Positions 52,901-64,000 of a stretch of DNA of 64,000 bases are shown here, piece by piece. The notes beneath the pieces are model-generated. The model was not told the DNA's origin, ran no database searches, and saw only the letters and a program-made list of their open reading frames with translations. The stretch lies in assembly GCF_963678635.1 (NCBI RefSeq), contig NC_087070.1:15381840-15445839 (forward strand), in the 5' to 3' direction. Within the stretch, counting starts at the first letter, position 1, and each line of letters begins with the position of its first letter. The translations under genes and the position numbers were made by a program. The stretch comes from Symsagittifera roscoffensis. Its lineage: Eukaryota > Xenacoelomorpha > Acoela > Convolutidae.

Positions 52901-55900
52901 AGCTTGAAGAGGGAATATAATGGAAATGGGCATTTAGTCGCTGTCCGTTTTCATGAAACTTCATTTCCAAAAATGCTATTTCTCATAATAGCCATCATCC
53001 TAGATTAAATTCATAGGCCTACCACACACGCTATGCTTTTTGTATAATGAGCTGAAAATTGCTGGTGTGTGTGGGGGGGAGGGGGTTGCTCATGATATAA
53101 GAGGCAAAACTGGACGAAGAATGGGAGAAAAGAAGGAAAGTACTAACGTAAAAGACTGATGTGTTTGTTGATCATAGTCTTGATGTGAGTCTCCTCTCGA
53201 CTGACAGTTGGGATCCGGTTGCTGTACTTCTGCCACATGGCTATCTTGTGCTGCAGTTTCTGACATTCCGGACTGCTTTGGTGGGAGAAGTCTTTCTTCC
53301 GGTACAACAGATACAACACACCCATTCCCACCACAAAGCAGAAGGCAGCTGCCCCACTCATATGCGTTGTGAATTCCAAGAAGTTGATACCTGTCAATCA
53401 AACCGTTTATTTCGATACTATTTCCCTTAATATCCCCTGCCTTCAAATATCTAGTCTTCAAAGTGCGTGAGCTTCTCAAAATTAGTACAATTCAATTAGT
53501 TGAATGTAAAAAAAAACTCCAGCACTCGATCGCTGTGTAAAGAGCACAGAAAGTTCCGACGACCTAAAAATAAAAGGAAAAACCCAATGTTGAAGTGGTA
53601 TGATGCTCGTTAGTATATGAAGCTTCAAATAACTATGTACGAAAATATTTTTTTGCTATTAAAATATCTTTTCCAAAAGTTATGTTTCGTATATCGTCAA
53701 TTTAAAACACTCAACAATTTATGCCATCTCTTCGAACTGAGATTTTCCCATGTTATTCAAATCTTTCACAGGCCAAGCTGAACTTCACACCACTTGCGAT
53801 ACAACAACTGTAGGATGAAAGCACCATAACGCTCAATAATTAGCAAACAGAACTTCGAACGATGCTACAACTGAAGCAGGAAGTGGAAAAATGTTTCTAA
53901 AAACACCATTTTGTTTCATGTTTAAATTTAAAAACTATTTTTGAAGAGGCAGTACTGCGATTGACTGTGGGCATTCAATTATTGGTCCCAGAGTGTTTCA
54001 GTCTCAAAAATACTAACGGACATTATAAAGAAAAAAAAGAAACTCAGCCGAAAGTTTTGATCGTCAAAAAATCCTATTGCACAAAACTGCATTTAACGCA
54101 TCCATAAGATCAACAATGGCTATCTAAGTAGTGCATGCAAAGTGATTACAGAATTTGGAAACTAAACCGACAGAGCTTAAGTCGACAATCATGAAGCCGA
54201 AAAATCATCAGCTAAAAAGTAGTATCGAAACTCATTTCCATAAATACAATAGTTTGCATATAGCATGAACCAGTAGAACCAGTTCTATATATAGCATAAG
54301 CAGTAGAAACTAGTACCCAATAGTTAAATTTGAAATTTCATGAAATTGAGCATGTCACCATAGCCAGCAGCATAGCAGCAAGTGATCACAGCAATTTTGT
54401 TAAACCGAAAAAAAGTCTTTATTTGCGATTTGATAACGCCTAAAATAAAGCGTAAAAAATCTATGAAAACAAGGAAACTTTAAGCAAATCGCTAAAGGAC
54501 TAGACAAGTTTTTTCGTTAAATTTCAATTTCGAAGATGAAATATCACGTTTTAGTTCTTTGAATTTCCAAAATCTTTTATGAATGATTTTTTTGCTTAAA
54601 TTATACTCAATTTGAGAAAACTGGATCATTGAATCATATATCTTTTCTGGGCAAACTCTTAAGCTATTTTTGATACAATAAATATTTGCGTTAGAAATAT
54701 TTGCGGAGGAGATGAAAGTTTGTTTGAGTTGGCTTCGTCTCGCCCATAGTCTAGTGTTGTCGGCCCCCGACTGGATATTTATGGCATACATTTATGGAAT
54801 ACTATATCTTCTTTTTGACACTAGACGTCATTCGCATTTTTTTTGCTATTTGCACTTCTTTTCAACATTTAACAAATGAATTTAAACTCAATCTGATTGA
54901 ACTAAATTAAAATCGTAACTTTTTAAATGATACTTAACTAAAGAAATTTGTTCCCTCAATTTTACATTGAAAAATTGCATATCAATTCCGAGGATTTGTT
55001 GAAAAATAAGTGGAGAGTTAGGGTTTCGACAATTGCAAATTGAAACACGTATAGCCGGTTACTGTGCAAGTAGAAGAATGTTCCAAACCAAAGTCTAAGT
55101 TTTTCGGCGTGGTGTGATAAAAGGAGCTGAACAAAACAGGGGATTAGGAATAATCGACATTTATAATTTAAAAAGCAAATTGAAAAACAATTTTTGTAGA
55201 AAAGTTACTAGTAACGCGAGAAAAAAAATTCGGACGTTTTTTTCAGTTTTTTGATTTTTCGAAACTTTTGATTCCAAAAAAGCGCTAAAATACTCAAAGG
55301 AGACTAACGTTAGTCAAGTAAACCTAAGTTTTTATGTTTTGAATAAAGCTAATGTAAGCTTTTAAGCAATTTCAATAACACTGCTTGCACGCTTCTTTCG
55401 CTCGAATTAAGACGAAAAATCAAAAATATCAAACGGGTTTTTCTCGTCAGTGGGACAAATTTTTTGAAATTTTTCAATTTGGCTCGAGTCATGACGGTCT
55501 GGGCTTTAATATGATATATCACTTAACCAAGTCCGATGATTATTTGTTGTACCCGATTTTGCGTGGAAAAAAAACTTCAAATTTCCTTCCCATTTTCAAT
55601 GGTCGGAACAACTAGCATCTATACGTTGGGTTTATTAAACAGCACGGCGGAATTTAATGGGAAAATTTCTGTCAGAAATTCAACTTTCTTCAGAGCCCAA
55701 AAACTACCTCTTTTTCAGTTTATTTGTTCGAAATCCATTTTTGCCGGCCGTTAAATTTTTTGCAGGCGCTTTTGAAGCGAAGAGCGCGTTTGAAGCGAAA
55801 AAAAGATCATCAAATAGTAAAACTTATGGTCACAAATTAAAACACCATAAATCAAAGAACATGAACAGCAAATTAGTGACCGCTGCAGCCGGACTAAAAT

Positions 55901-58900
55901 GTTCAAAGCTTGCCATCAGAGGGTAGGTATCTACACCAATAATTACAGCCGGTTATCGCCACAAAGCACCAACCAGTTACATAAGTTACAAATAGCTTAA
56001 AAAATCCAATTGGTAGTGTTGGACCAACTGAACAATCTTTGGGATTTATGCGCCAGACCTTTTTTGGCACAAATGGGACTGATTTTTTGTTTTAGTATTA
56101 ATGAAAACCCACTCTTGTTAAATTTTTCTGACAAAAAGCCCTATTGGCTGACCGCATTAACTAATGCATTTAAGATGATGAACTGCGAATTAGTTTTTAT
56201 GAAACAACTATAATTAATTTTCTGAAAAAAACAACAAAGACGAAGGCAGATGCATACTAATATGGAACATCTAGCTGAAAATTTTTTAAAAAAATTTAAA
56301 TTTTATTATGGATTTCATAAATTAGTATTTATGATTACTTTTTTACTCTTTTATTTACAACCTAACAATTTCACCCATTAGTTTCGTGATCTGACTTAAT
56401 AGATAGCAAGCTTTTTTGATTTATTTTGGCAGATGATACCTTTCTAACCTATGTTTAACAGTTTTTTAGCTTTTTACTGATGCTTTTTCAATTTGAGCAA
56501 ACTCTCCGTATGTTTATTGCCGGGTACACTTTTTTTTTCAAAAAATAAATAGAAAAACATAGCCAATAGACGGTTGAAAATAACATCAATGAACGCCAGG
56601 AAACAGAAAAAAAACTGACTTGTTTTTCTGAAAAAAAAAAACAACTTTCGAATTAGAAGTAAAAAAAAAATTTGGCCTTGAAACTCTTTGCATTTAAAGA
56701 ACTCATTATTATTGGCACTTTTTCGATAAAATAAACCAAATATGAAAAAATGGAATCAATCGGTAAATTTTCTATTCCACTGGGAAATCTGAAACCTAAA
56801 ATCCATTTCCGAAACTAGAAGTTGATCACGATTTTCGTGACTTTTAAACTTTTGCTATTCGACAGTGGAGTTGGCAGTTCTTTTAACAAAGGGAATGAAA
56901 TGAATTTACAAAGAAATCAAAAGAATAAATCAAGAAAACTTCAACTTGAGCGTGAACAAGTCTTAAGATTTTTCCATAAAAAAATCATTACGACCTATTT
57001 AAGACGTTCAGTACGTTCATCGAGTCTTCAGTACGTTCATCGAAACTTGATTTTTTATATAACTTTTTAAAATTTGCTTTAAATAGCGTGAGAGAATGAT
57101 TTTTTCATCTTTGATCTTAAAGCGTCATTCGGCTGACTAGCACATTTGACGTTCTTCGAGGCATAAAGATTGAATATAATCGGACACTATTTTATCTTTT
57201 TTTTTTAAATTTGATAACACATTAAGCATCTCCAAATTTTTCGACATAAATTTTTATTGTTGACATTTGCAACTTTTCTTGACCTAAAATGAATTTCTTA
57301 CCGATTTCCTTCATGTGATCGTGGTTAACAATCAAAACATTGGGTGGGTCTCCGATTCCAGTGCCCGCTCCCCCCACGTTACTCATCAGCACAATCGCAA
57401 TCAGGATCGCAATCGGGTCATAGTTGTGAGCCTCACAGATCTAAACGAGAAATAAATGGTATATTAGTTGGAAAGTAGTTTACTTTTAGAGGCTTAGCTT
57501 AACTAGCTTTTCAGTTGTCACATGAATTAATTTTAGAATTCAGTTCATTTCATGTGAAAATTTCCCCATTAAGTCACCAAATGAAGGATAACCCCCTAAA
57601 ATTGAAGGCCAAACTCAAGCAGTAAGCCAACTGGTAAAACAATGAACTCTGATAGGCTGAAAAGATGGCTTCTAACAAAAACGATCTCCTCCTTAAATTG
57701 ATTTAGCGAGAGATTGCTCACTTGATTCTTAAAAACTTACCTTGATGACAACCGGAGTCATGAGAAGCACAGTGGTGACGTTGTCCAAGAATGCGGATAT
57801 GATTCCAGCGACGAAGCACAGAACAAAGATGAGGACCCACTTGCGACCGGCTGCCAGTTTGCAGCAGAGGATGGCACAGAAGTCGAAGAAGCCACTCTCG
57901 GCGAAGATGGTCACCATCAACATCATTCCAAACAGGAGGAACAGAGTCTCCCAGTCGATCCACTGAAACCAGGCCCAGATTCAATAAATTTAAATTCACT
58001 TTCAAATGATTTCAATTTTTATCGGATGCTGATAACTTATCATGTTTATAAAAAAAACTTCAACAAAAACGTTCATCTGTTGAAGTTTCTCATTTGTTTT
58101 TAATATTGGGGCTCTCAAAAAGTTATCCAGATCTAAAAAAAGCAATAAAAAAGTAAATGTAAGCCTCGAATTAGTAAAAATTCCGCAACGTCTCGGACTC
58201 GAACCTAGGACCAACTGCAACCTAGAAATTATGAGTTTCACGCACTAATCACTCAGCCACGGATGCTTAGTCCTTCACAAGCACTAGCCACAAATAAAGC
58301 CGAAAACAGATGCTATGAAATTTCCAATGCTACAGATCGTGATTATAGCAAAAGGCACAGTAGTGCACACTTTTAATGAACACCCGCATCCAGTTTCAAG
58401 CGTTAATAATCGATTATAATATGATTTTAGTACCAGTCCTACAAAAATTGAGAAAAAATTGATTTTAATCAATAAATAATCGATTAGAATCTCTCTTTTT
58501 GAAATCAAATATAATCAATTATAATATATTACTATCGATTATAATCGATTATTTTTATCCGAATACCTAAACCGATTATAATTTCTCATAATCCCTTTTG
58601 TTTGCCCATTTTGTCTTCGACTTTCCACCTGAATAGCTTATATTTTATGCTTTTCGTAGACGTTGGCTCATGAGAAAAATGGGAAAATTGCTTTAGCAGC
58701 TTTCAAATCAATACAAATTTATTTATTTTTTTTTTTAATTTCTTCTTAATTATAGTTGTTTCATGATGCACCTTTTTTGAGTTTTTTTGACCACCAAAAT
58801 ATCAGCACACTGCTTTAATTTCATGATTTCTATTGAAGAGTTATATTTCAACTACCGCGGGATTCTTTCAACTAATAAGAAGGGATCTCTATGAAACTTT

Positions 58901-61900
58901 TGCTTCGTGGTAAAATTTTGTGTTCAGATGAACCAAAGACTGACAAGACATCTCACTTTTAAAAATTTTTGACAAAAAAATTATTATGATCTATTATATT
59001 AGATTTTAAATTATTATAATAGATTATAATAGATTATAAGAGAATTCAGGAAAAATTATAATCAATTAAAATTGATTATAATTTATTGTAAAGTCACGAA
59101 AAATGTTGTCATTATAATGGATTATAAATCGTTTAAACATCTAAATTTGGCGCTTATAATTAATTATAGTTTTGATAAAAGTACAACTATAATTGTAATA
59201 TAATCGATTATTTTCTCTTTTTACTTAGTGCGGGCACTTTTATTTGCGAGTTAGGCTAGAAAAAAAGAAGATTCATTCTTAGACAATAGCTTCTCGCTAG
59301 CGTAAATACAACAACCTTGCCCTAAATTTTGTTATCTAGAAAGTGATAAATCTGCACATCAATTAGAGTAGACAATCAATAAAGTATCTTATCAAATAGA
59401 CCAATGCTCGAATAAATGTGAAAAGAATTTTCAGCCAGATTCGTTGCCGCTGACGAATTAATAAAATGAAATTTATCGCGCATTAATTATACCAAATTGA
59501 CCATATGGCAATTTCCAAACCGCCATAGTTTTACAAAAATTTACCAAAACTCACATTTTTTACGAAAAAACATCAGGTTGTTATAAAGACAATATCTACA
59601 AGGATCAGTTTGCAGCCTGAAGTATTCTTCCTGCAGTTTAATGGGTCTGGTTTTTGGTTGAAACAACTGAAATTTCTTTTTAAAGTTTCAGAAATCCAAC
59701 CCCACAAACAGTTTCAAGAAGAAAGTAGTATATTTTGCGCCAACTAATGCAATATTTGAATCAATTAGCCGGCATACATTTAATTTGCTATAGTTTCTTA
59801 GCGGGTATATTTCATCGCCTATACGCTACCCGTTCAAAAGTTGCGCGCATTCATTATTCTGAATTTGCAGAATTGGCAAAATTTGAACCCCCAAAGTTTC
59901 CGAAATGTGATCAAAGGTAAAATATCAAAGACTCCAGTTTAAAGTAGCTGGTTGAAAAATCGAAACTAAGCCGGCATCAAAAACCTCAGCATCGATTGAA
60001 CTTAAGCGCTGGATTGTCTGCATATACCACGGTAAAAACTGATCGCATAAACAGAACACAAAAAAAATGCGACTTATAGGTTGGAAAAAATTCGGGAACA
60101 ATTATGATAGTTGGGTCCCTAAAATTAATATGGGTGCCTGACGAAAAATTTATAGGCCATAAAATCTTCGAAATCATGTTTAGCCTTTGCTTACTTGTGT
60201 TTTTGAAGTTGTCATGAAAATTGTGCGACCCATCTTTCATACTTGCTTTTTCCTGGTACCCAACTATCAAACTTGGACCAAATTTCGTAGTATATCATAA
60301 TAAGCGTTTGCTTGTTTAAATACTAACATCGATAATCTTATCGAGAGTAGGTCCCTCTTTGAAGAAGTTGAGAGCGGCTATGGCTACCACAGCTGCGATT
60401 AGAGCGGCCACGGTCCTATGGACCATCTCAGTCACTATCATGGAGTAGAGAAACAGGAGGATTGCAAAGGCTACGTACACTTCAATCTCACCATACTTGC
60501 CAATGTCTACAACAAACAATTAAGTCATGAAAATAAATTACAACAAATGCAAATTGATGTTTTATATTAATACTAATAGATAATTAAATATAACTAGCGT
60601 TTAACGCACCTTCGGTGCTTCGAAATTTTTCGACAGCTCATGAAAAACAGCATATATTGGAAACAACATCTGCAAACTTTTAGTGTACTCTGATTGCACA
60701 CAATTACAGGGTGTGTAATTTCGAACCTTTATTTTTTTTATTCCCATTTTAAAAGCGTCATCTCGAAAACTTAATGGGCCTCTGGAGAAAATTGGAGGCC
60801 AGATTTGCAACCACTGAGAGTCCCTGAGAACGTCTTATCTCGGAAACTAAAAGGAAAACGTCTTATCTCGGAAACTAAAAGGATTTGAGCATTCATATTA
60901 AGAGGCAAGATTTGAGACGCCTGGGTGTACGCTGACAATAAGGTTGTATCTTCATCAAAATAGTACTTTTAAATTTTTTTGAATTTCTTTGTAGATAAGT
61001 TCTTCGAGAAATTTTGAAAAAATCAAAAAACGTCACACCTCGGAAACTAAAAGCATTTGAGCAGTCGCGTTTAGCAGTCGCATGTGGCAAGATTTGCAAC
61101 TCTTTAGAGTACCCTGACAACACCCAACTACAGCGTTGGAAATTTCAAATTTCGAAAAATAATTAATTTAAACTTTCTGAAGTTTTCTGAAAATTTTTGA
61201 AAAAATCACAAAAAACGTCATATCTCGAAAACTACAAAGAATTGAGCAGTCATATTTGGGGGCAAGATTCGCAATCTTTGAGAATACTCTGACAGGGCCC
61301 AACTATAGGGTTGGGAATTTCAGATTTTACGAAAAAAAATTAATTTAAGTTATCTGAAAATTTTTTGAAAAAATCACAAAAAACGTCATATCTCGGAAAC
61401 TACACAGAATTGAGCAGTCATATTTGGAGGCAAGATTCACAATCTTTGAGAAAGCTCTGACAGGACCCAACTACAGGGTTGCGGGTTTCAGATTTTTAAA
61501 AACTAATAATAATTTAAGTTTTCTGAAAATTTTTGAAAAAATCACAAAAACATCATATCTCGAAAACTGCAACAAATTGAGCAGTCATATTTGGAGGCAA
61601 GATTCGCAATCTCTGAGAATACTCTGACAAGACCAAACTATAGGGTTGGGAATTTCAGATTTTACGAAAAAAAATTAATATAAGTTATCTGAAAATTTTT
61701 TGAAAAAATCACAAAAAGTGTCATATCTCGGAAACTACAAAGAATTGAGCAGTCATATTTGGAGGCAAGATTCACAATCTTCGAGAATACTCTGACAGGA
61801 CCCAACTACAGGGTTGCGAGTTTCAGATTTTAAAAAACTAATAATAATTTAAGTTTTCTGAGAATTTTGAAAAAATCACAAAAACATCATATCTCGAAAA

Positions 61901-63544
61901 CTGCAACAAATTGAGCAGTCATATTTGGAGGCAAGATTCGCAATCTCTGAGAATACTCTGACAAGACCAAACTATAGGGTTGGGAATTTCAGATTTTACG
62001 AAAAAAAATTAATATAAGTTATCTGAAAATTTTTTGAAAAAATCACAAAAAGGGTCATATCTCGGAAACTACAAAGAATTGAGCAGTCATATTTGGAGGC
62101 AAGATTCACAATCTTCGAGAATACTCTGACAGGACCCAACTACAGGGTTGCGAGTTTCAGATTTTAAAAAACTAATAATAATTTAAGTTTTCTGAAAATT
62201 TTGAAAAAATCACAAAAACATCATATCTCGAAAACTGCAACGAATTGAGCAGTCAATTATTTTGTTATTTGAAATTTCTGAAAAAATCTCAAAAATTGTC
62301 TTATCTCGTTAACTAAAATGATTCGGGCATTCAAAATTGGAGGCCAAATTCGCAACCCCTAATTCGATATTGGGCTGCTTAATTTAAACTCGATAAAATA
62401 ACCACTAAAATCAAATTAGAAAATCGGAAAAAAAATTCTTAACCATTGCAATATACGATACAGCTTAAACATGCAAAAATAATACGTTGAAAAAACTTAA
62501 ACATGGCGAGATAGTGAAGCCCGCATTTAAATATATAATAGATTATCTCATTGAGAAATGCAAATTGCGATTTTCAAAAACCTGGGAAATTTGATTTTTA
62601 CACCGAGGCGAAGCTGCGCTTTGCAAACACAAGCGACGAAAATTCAAAAAAGAGCTCTGCTCAAAGTGAAATACATGCATATTCTAATATTTTTAATCAT
62701 ATATTGTACAGATATGGAAATGCTTAACTTTCGCAATAGAATAGTGACAAATTTTCTTTTTTAAAAAACGGTAAAACCTTAAAAAGGAATTTTTCCGAAG
62801 TCCACAGCTTCTCTACAAAAAAAAACAGGGTAAAACAGATTATGCAGGGAAAATCGAAGCACCACGTTAGTCTTAGAGAACTATGAACCTAATAATCAGG
62901 TCAGTTTTTGAGAAAAAAAAAGAATAACTTGGGCTTGTTTGAGGCCGTGTTTCTTTTTTCACCAAATTTAAGGAACAGCCATTTGAGAAGGGGAAATCCC
63001 CATAAATTGCTCTTTTGATTGAAACCTTCATCTCATTAAAAAAAATCGGTACAAAAGTTTTTGAGAAAAATTGAAAATTCTGCGAGAAGTGCAAAAATTT
63101 TCCAAAGCGCAAAAAAACGAAAAAACAACAAATCACAAACATTGTCATAGTAGATGTTTTTTTTTCAAACAGTACCGAACACTAGCCAAAAATAAAGCAG
63201 CAACATATGTCATTAAATCGTTGATGCTTAAATAAGTTTATATATGATTAAATTGAAATTTAGCAAAAGAGCCACCAAATGAGCACTTTCAGTTGCGACA
63301 TAGGTTAGAAAAAAAAGTTCTTCGTAACAATACACTACGCGTTGCTTGTATAAACAAGGGAGTTCTTCTCAAACTATCTTTTTTTTTCAAAAATAAATAG
63401 TTCCTCTTGAAAATGACCAAATTGGTTTGCTTGTTATCGGTGAACCATAGCAGAAAAAAATTTACCTAGCAGTGACATGTCAATTGCGATGTCTTCGTCA
63501 AGGGTAGACTCGGCCCTCACGTGAAGCTCATGTCCATCTTTGAC
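46668..63544 (-). CDS. OCA2: OCA2/P-protein-like membrane permease, C-terminal 543 residues in 8 exons
   Basis: Exons 63466-63544, 60328-60506, 57741-57962, 57302-57440, 53148-53390, 48947-49156, 47373-47642 and 46668-46957 total 1632 bp, exactly 544 codons with TAA. All introns are GT-AG and phases agree at every junction. OCA2 proteins belong to the ion transporter (ArsB/NhaD/SLC13-like) superfamily and act in melanosome or related acidic organelle membranes, affecting chloride conductance and pH. Visible signatures are [10 protein letters not shown], the duplicated [16 protein letters not shown] and [12 protein letters not shown] loops, [12 protein letters not shown], and [20 protein letters not shown]. 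The vertebrate protein is about 840 residues, so about 300 N-terminal residues lie beyond the right edge. No break is seen. Confidence 0.95.
47373..47642 (-). CDS. OCA2: OCA2-like exon 7
   Basis: Second transporter repeat: [20 protein letters not shown] and [16 protein letters not shown]. Donor CAGG-GTAAGC, phase 1. Confidence 0.95.
48947..49156 (-). CDS. OCA2: OCA2-like exon 6
   Basis: The rest of the charged loop, then [19 protein letters not shown] and a segment ending [12 protein letters not shown], parallel to the vertebrate HLDLGWIAILG. Donor ACAG-GTGAAG. Confidence 0.92.
49330..49597 (+). repeat. G-run MITE family, partial copy in an OCA2 intron
   Basis: It contains TTTGTACTATTTTGAGAAATC and GGCGCCAATATATAC and ends CATCCTAGATCCGCCCCTGC. 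Same orientation as 25426-25861. Confidence 0.6.
50301..50560 (-). repeat. tRNA-related repeat family, copy 1
   Basis: On the - strand, GGCTGAGTGGTTAGTGTGTG is an A-box-like tRNA head near 50345-50365. Shared flanking text is CTAGCCACAAATTAAGCAG, CAATTTCCAATGCTAC, GAACACTTTTATTTGCGAG and CGCTAGTGTAAATA on the + strand. Confidence 0.6.
51136..51662 (+). repeat. MITE family B, copy 3 in an OCA2 intron
   Basis: It starts AAGGATAGCCGGTTCCTGTG, then TGTTCCGATCAT, and ends CAATGATCGGAACAAAG. The inner TTTTGCGTGGAAAACAAAAA is kept. Confidence 0.75.
52110..52310 (-). repeat. tRNA-related repeat family, copy 2
   Basis: TCGGATTCGAGCCTGAG on the + strand is the complement of a B-box-like sequence. It is followed by ACTAGCCACAAATAAAGCAG and ATGCTATGAAATTTTCAAT as in the other copies. 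Confidence 0.6.
53148..53390 (-). CDS. OCA2: OCA2-like exon 5
   Basis: One membrane segment, then a long cytoplasmic loop with [15 protein letters not shown], like the P-protein loop between the two repeats. Donor TTAC-GTTAGT, phase 1. Confidence 0.92.
55046..55610 (+). repeat. MITE family B, copy 4 in an OCA2 intron
   Basis: It starts GTATAGCCGGTTACTGTGCA and TGTTCCAAACCA and ends TTTTCAATGGTCGGAACA. Reading frames inside it are not genes. Confidence 0.75.
57302..57440 (-). CDS. OCA2: OCA2-like exon 4
   Basis: 46 codons plus 1 base, with [20 protein letters not shown], the substrate/ion-binding loop of the superfamily. The vertebrate counterpart has A-T where this reads G-T. Confidence 0.95.
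57741..57962 (-). CDS. OCA2: OCA2-like exon 3
   Basis: Exactly 74 codons, [20 protein letters not shown] to MTPVVIK. It holds the first [15 protein letters not shown] signature (hairpin loop of repeat 1). Confidence 0.95.
58182..59310 (-). repeat. tRNA-related repeat family, copy 3, split by a MITE
   Basis: The best tRNA-like head of the family lies at 58182-58266 on the - strand. It has A box TGGCTGAGTGATTAG and B box GGTTCGAGTCC, correctly ordered, with a long variable part as in Leu/Ser tRNAs. The repeat body continues to 58382, is interrupted, and resumes at 59235 (CACTTTTATTTGCGAG). No intact acceptor stem, so it is not a functional tRNA. Confidence 0.75.
58383..59234. mobile_element. 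852-bp MITE nested in the tRNA-related repeat
   Basis: Ends CCCGCA and TGCGGG are inverted. The dinucleotide CA repeats on both sides (58381-58382 and 59235-59236), and the uninterrupted target is seen at about 50480. Both ends carry ATAATCGATTATA and more such palindromic units fill the interior. No ORF. Confidence 0.8.
59440..59940. repeat. Diverged relatives of the 27.8-kb repeat family
   Basis: AAATTTATCGCGCATTAATTAT and the following 80 bp match the middle of 27808-28381. A second, weaker match lies at about 59830-59930. Confidence 0.45.
60328..60506 (-). CDS. OCA2: OCA2-like exon 2
   Basis: Two hydrophobic segments around [11 protein letters not shown], the family motif at the start of the first transporter repeat. 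Donor GAT-GTTAGT. Phase 1 in, 0 out. Confidence 0.92.
60831..62320 (+). repeat. Satellite of about 167-bp units in an OCA2 intron
   Basis: The landmark ATATCTCGGAAACT/ATATCTCGAAAACT occurs near 61035, 61219, 61386, 61553, 61721, 61887, 62055 and 62221, 166-168 bp apart in the regular part. Units alternate between two types: TATAGGGTTGGGAATTTCAG, and TACAGGGTTGCGAGTTTCAG with AACTAATAATAATTT. The true repeat is therefore about 334 bp. Edge units are more diverged. Confidence 0.9.
63176..63358 (-). repeat. tRNA-related repeat family, copy 4 (headless)
   Basis: It has ACTAGCCAAAAATAAAGCAG, AGCCACCAAATGAGCACTTT and TTCTTCGTAACAATACACTACGC-like text but no tRNA-like head. Confidence 0.5.
63466..63544 (-). 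CDS. OCA2: OCA2-like exon 1 of those visible
   Basis: 26 codons plus 1 base between TAATAG acceptor and TAG-GTAAAT donor; phase 0 in, 1 out. It includes [20 protein letters not shown], a lumenal-type loop before the next membrane segment. Confidence 0.8.
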
Positions 63545-64000
63545 CTATTAAAAATAAGGACATCAGGTTGATCTCTAACTATTCCCCCCTCCCCTTTGCA
63601 AAAGGGGGAGATTCGTTACTAGGAACAAAGTTCTCAAATGCTTAACCCATGAATTATTTCATTATAGGTGGGGATGGTGGGGAGTCGGATTCGTTACTAG
63701 GTACTATCGGGGAATAGTTAAAGAGATCCCATCAGGTTTCCCTTTCCAATTACCACTCAGTGACCAATTTTTTTCCCTTTCAAACTAACTAACTACTGTG
63801 CGAGTAGTGTGGGAACGAACTAAGGATTCAAAGACTTCATTTTAGTACAACTGCCTTTTGTGACGTCTGAAAATTGTTTGCATAAGTATTTCATAACAGG
63901 GAGTCAAAAATCTTATTCGCGTAAATCAGTTAACTTTGCTGTCAGCGAATCGTCAAAACTGAAAAAGATTTCAAGTTTCAAACATTTGAGATTGTTAAGT
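63545..64000. other. Intronic right edge of window
   Basis: No exon found. GATTCGTTACTAGG occurs twice (63611 and 63688) beside G-rich text, a small local duplication. Confidence 0.4.

Noticed and set aside
58182-58266. Functional tRNA gene on the - strand
   Set aside because: A and B boxes are present, but the acceptor arm does not pair and the sequence recurs in decayed form inside a repeat family.
60831-62320. CRISPR-like regular array
   Set aside because: Units are contiguous tandem repeats without unique spacers, in an animal gene intron.

Overview
This is a window of invertebrate animal genomic DNA. It is AT-rich, with GT-AG introns, long homopolymer runs, many dispersed repeats and one 200-base assembly gap (30685-30884). 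I cannot name the species.

From 1 to 18078 lies a very large, decayed Ty3/gypsy (Metaviridae-type) LTR element on the + strand. It carries gag, protease, reverse transcriptase, RNase H and integrase. Beyond pol it has about 7 kb of extra coding capacity: a hydrophobic ORF, a long Pro/Ser/Thr-rich frame without an ATG, a broken envelope-like glycoprotein that resembles chuvirid (Jingchuvirales) glycoproteins, and an intact 603-codon ORF of unknown function. A perfect splice donor directly follows that ORF's stop. I placed the 3' LTR (17671-18078) by comparing it with a solo LTR of the same family at 32971-33339, which is flanked by the 4-bp duplication AAAT. The 5' LTR lies left of the window.

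Two host genes are on the - strand. The first is a type-II-like regulatory subunit of cAMP-dependent protein kinase. Two exons are well supported (18664-18855 and 18232-18379), and two small upstream exons are candidates (45663-45740 and 31042-31125). The retroelement sits antisense in its intron, about 150 bp past a splice donor, so the remaining exons lie outside the window. The second gene is an OCA2/P-protein-like permease. Eight exons between 63544 and 46668 join phase-perfectly into 543 codons plus stop, covering the C-terminal two thirds of the protein.

The introns are full of repeats: a degraded BEL/Pao pol on the - strand (about 19.95-22.8 kb), several MITE-like families (ends GTTCCGAC...GTCGGAAC; ends with a GATCTAGG-type motif plus G-runs), three fold-back elements, an old tandem segmental duplication (35.6-40.3 kb), a near-identical 347-bp triplication (41981-43021), a 167-bp satellite with a two-monomer alternating pattern inside OCA2 (60.83-62.3 kb), and a tRNA-related repeat family, one copy of which has been split by an 852-bp MITE.
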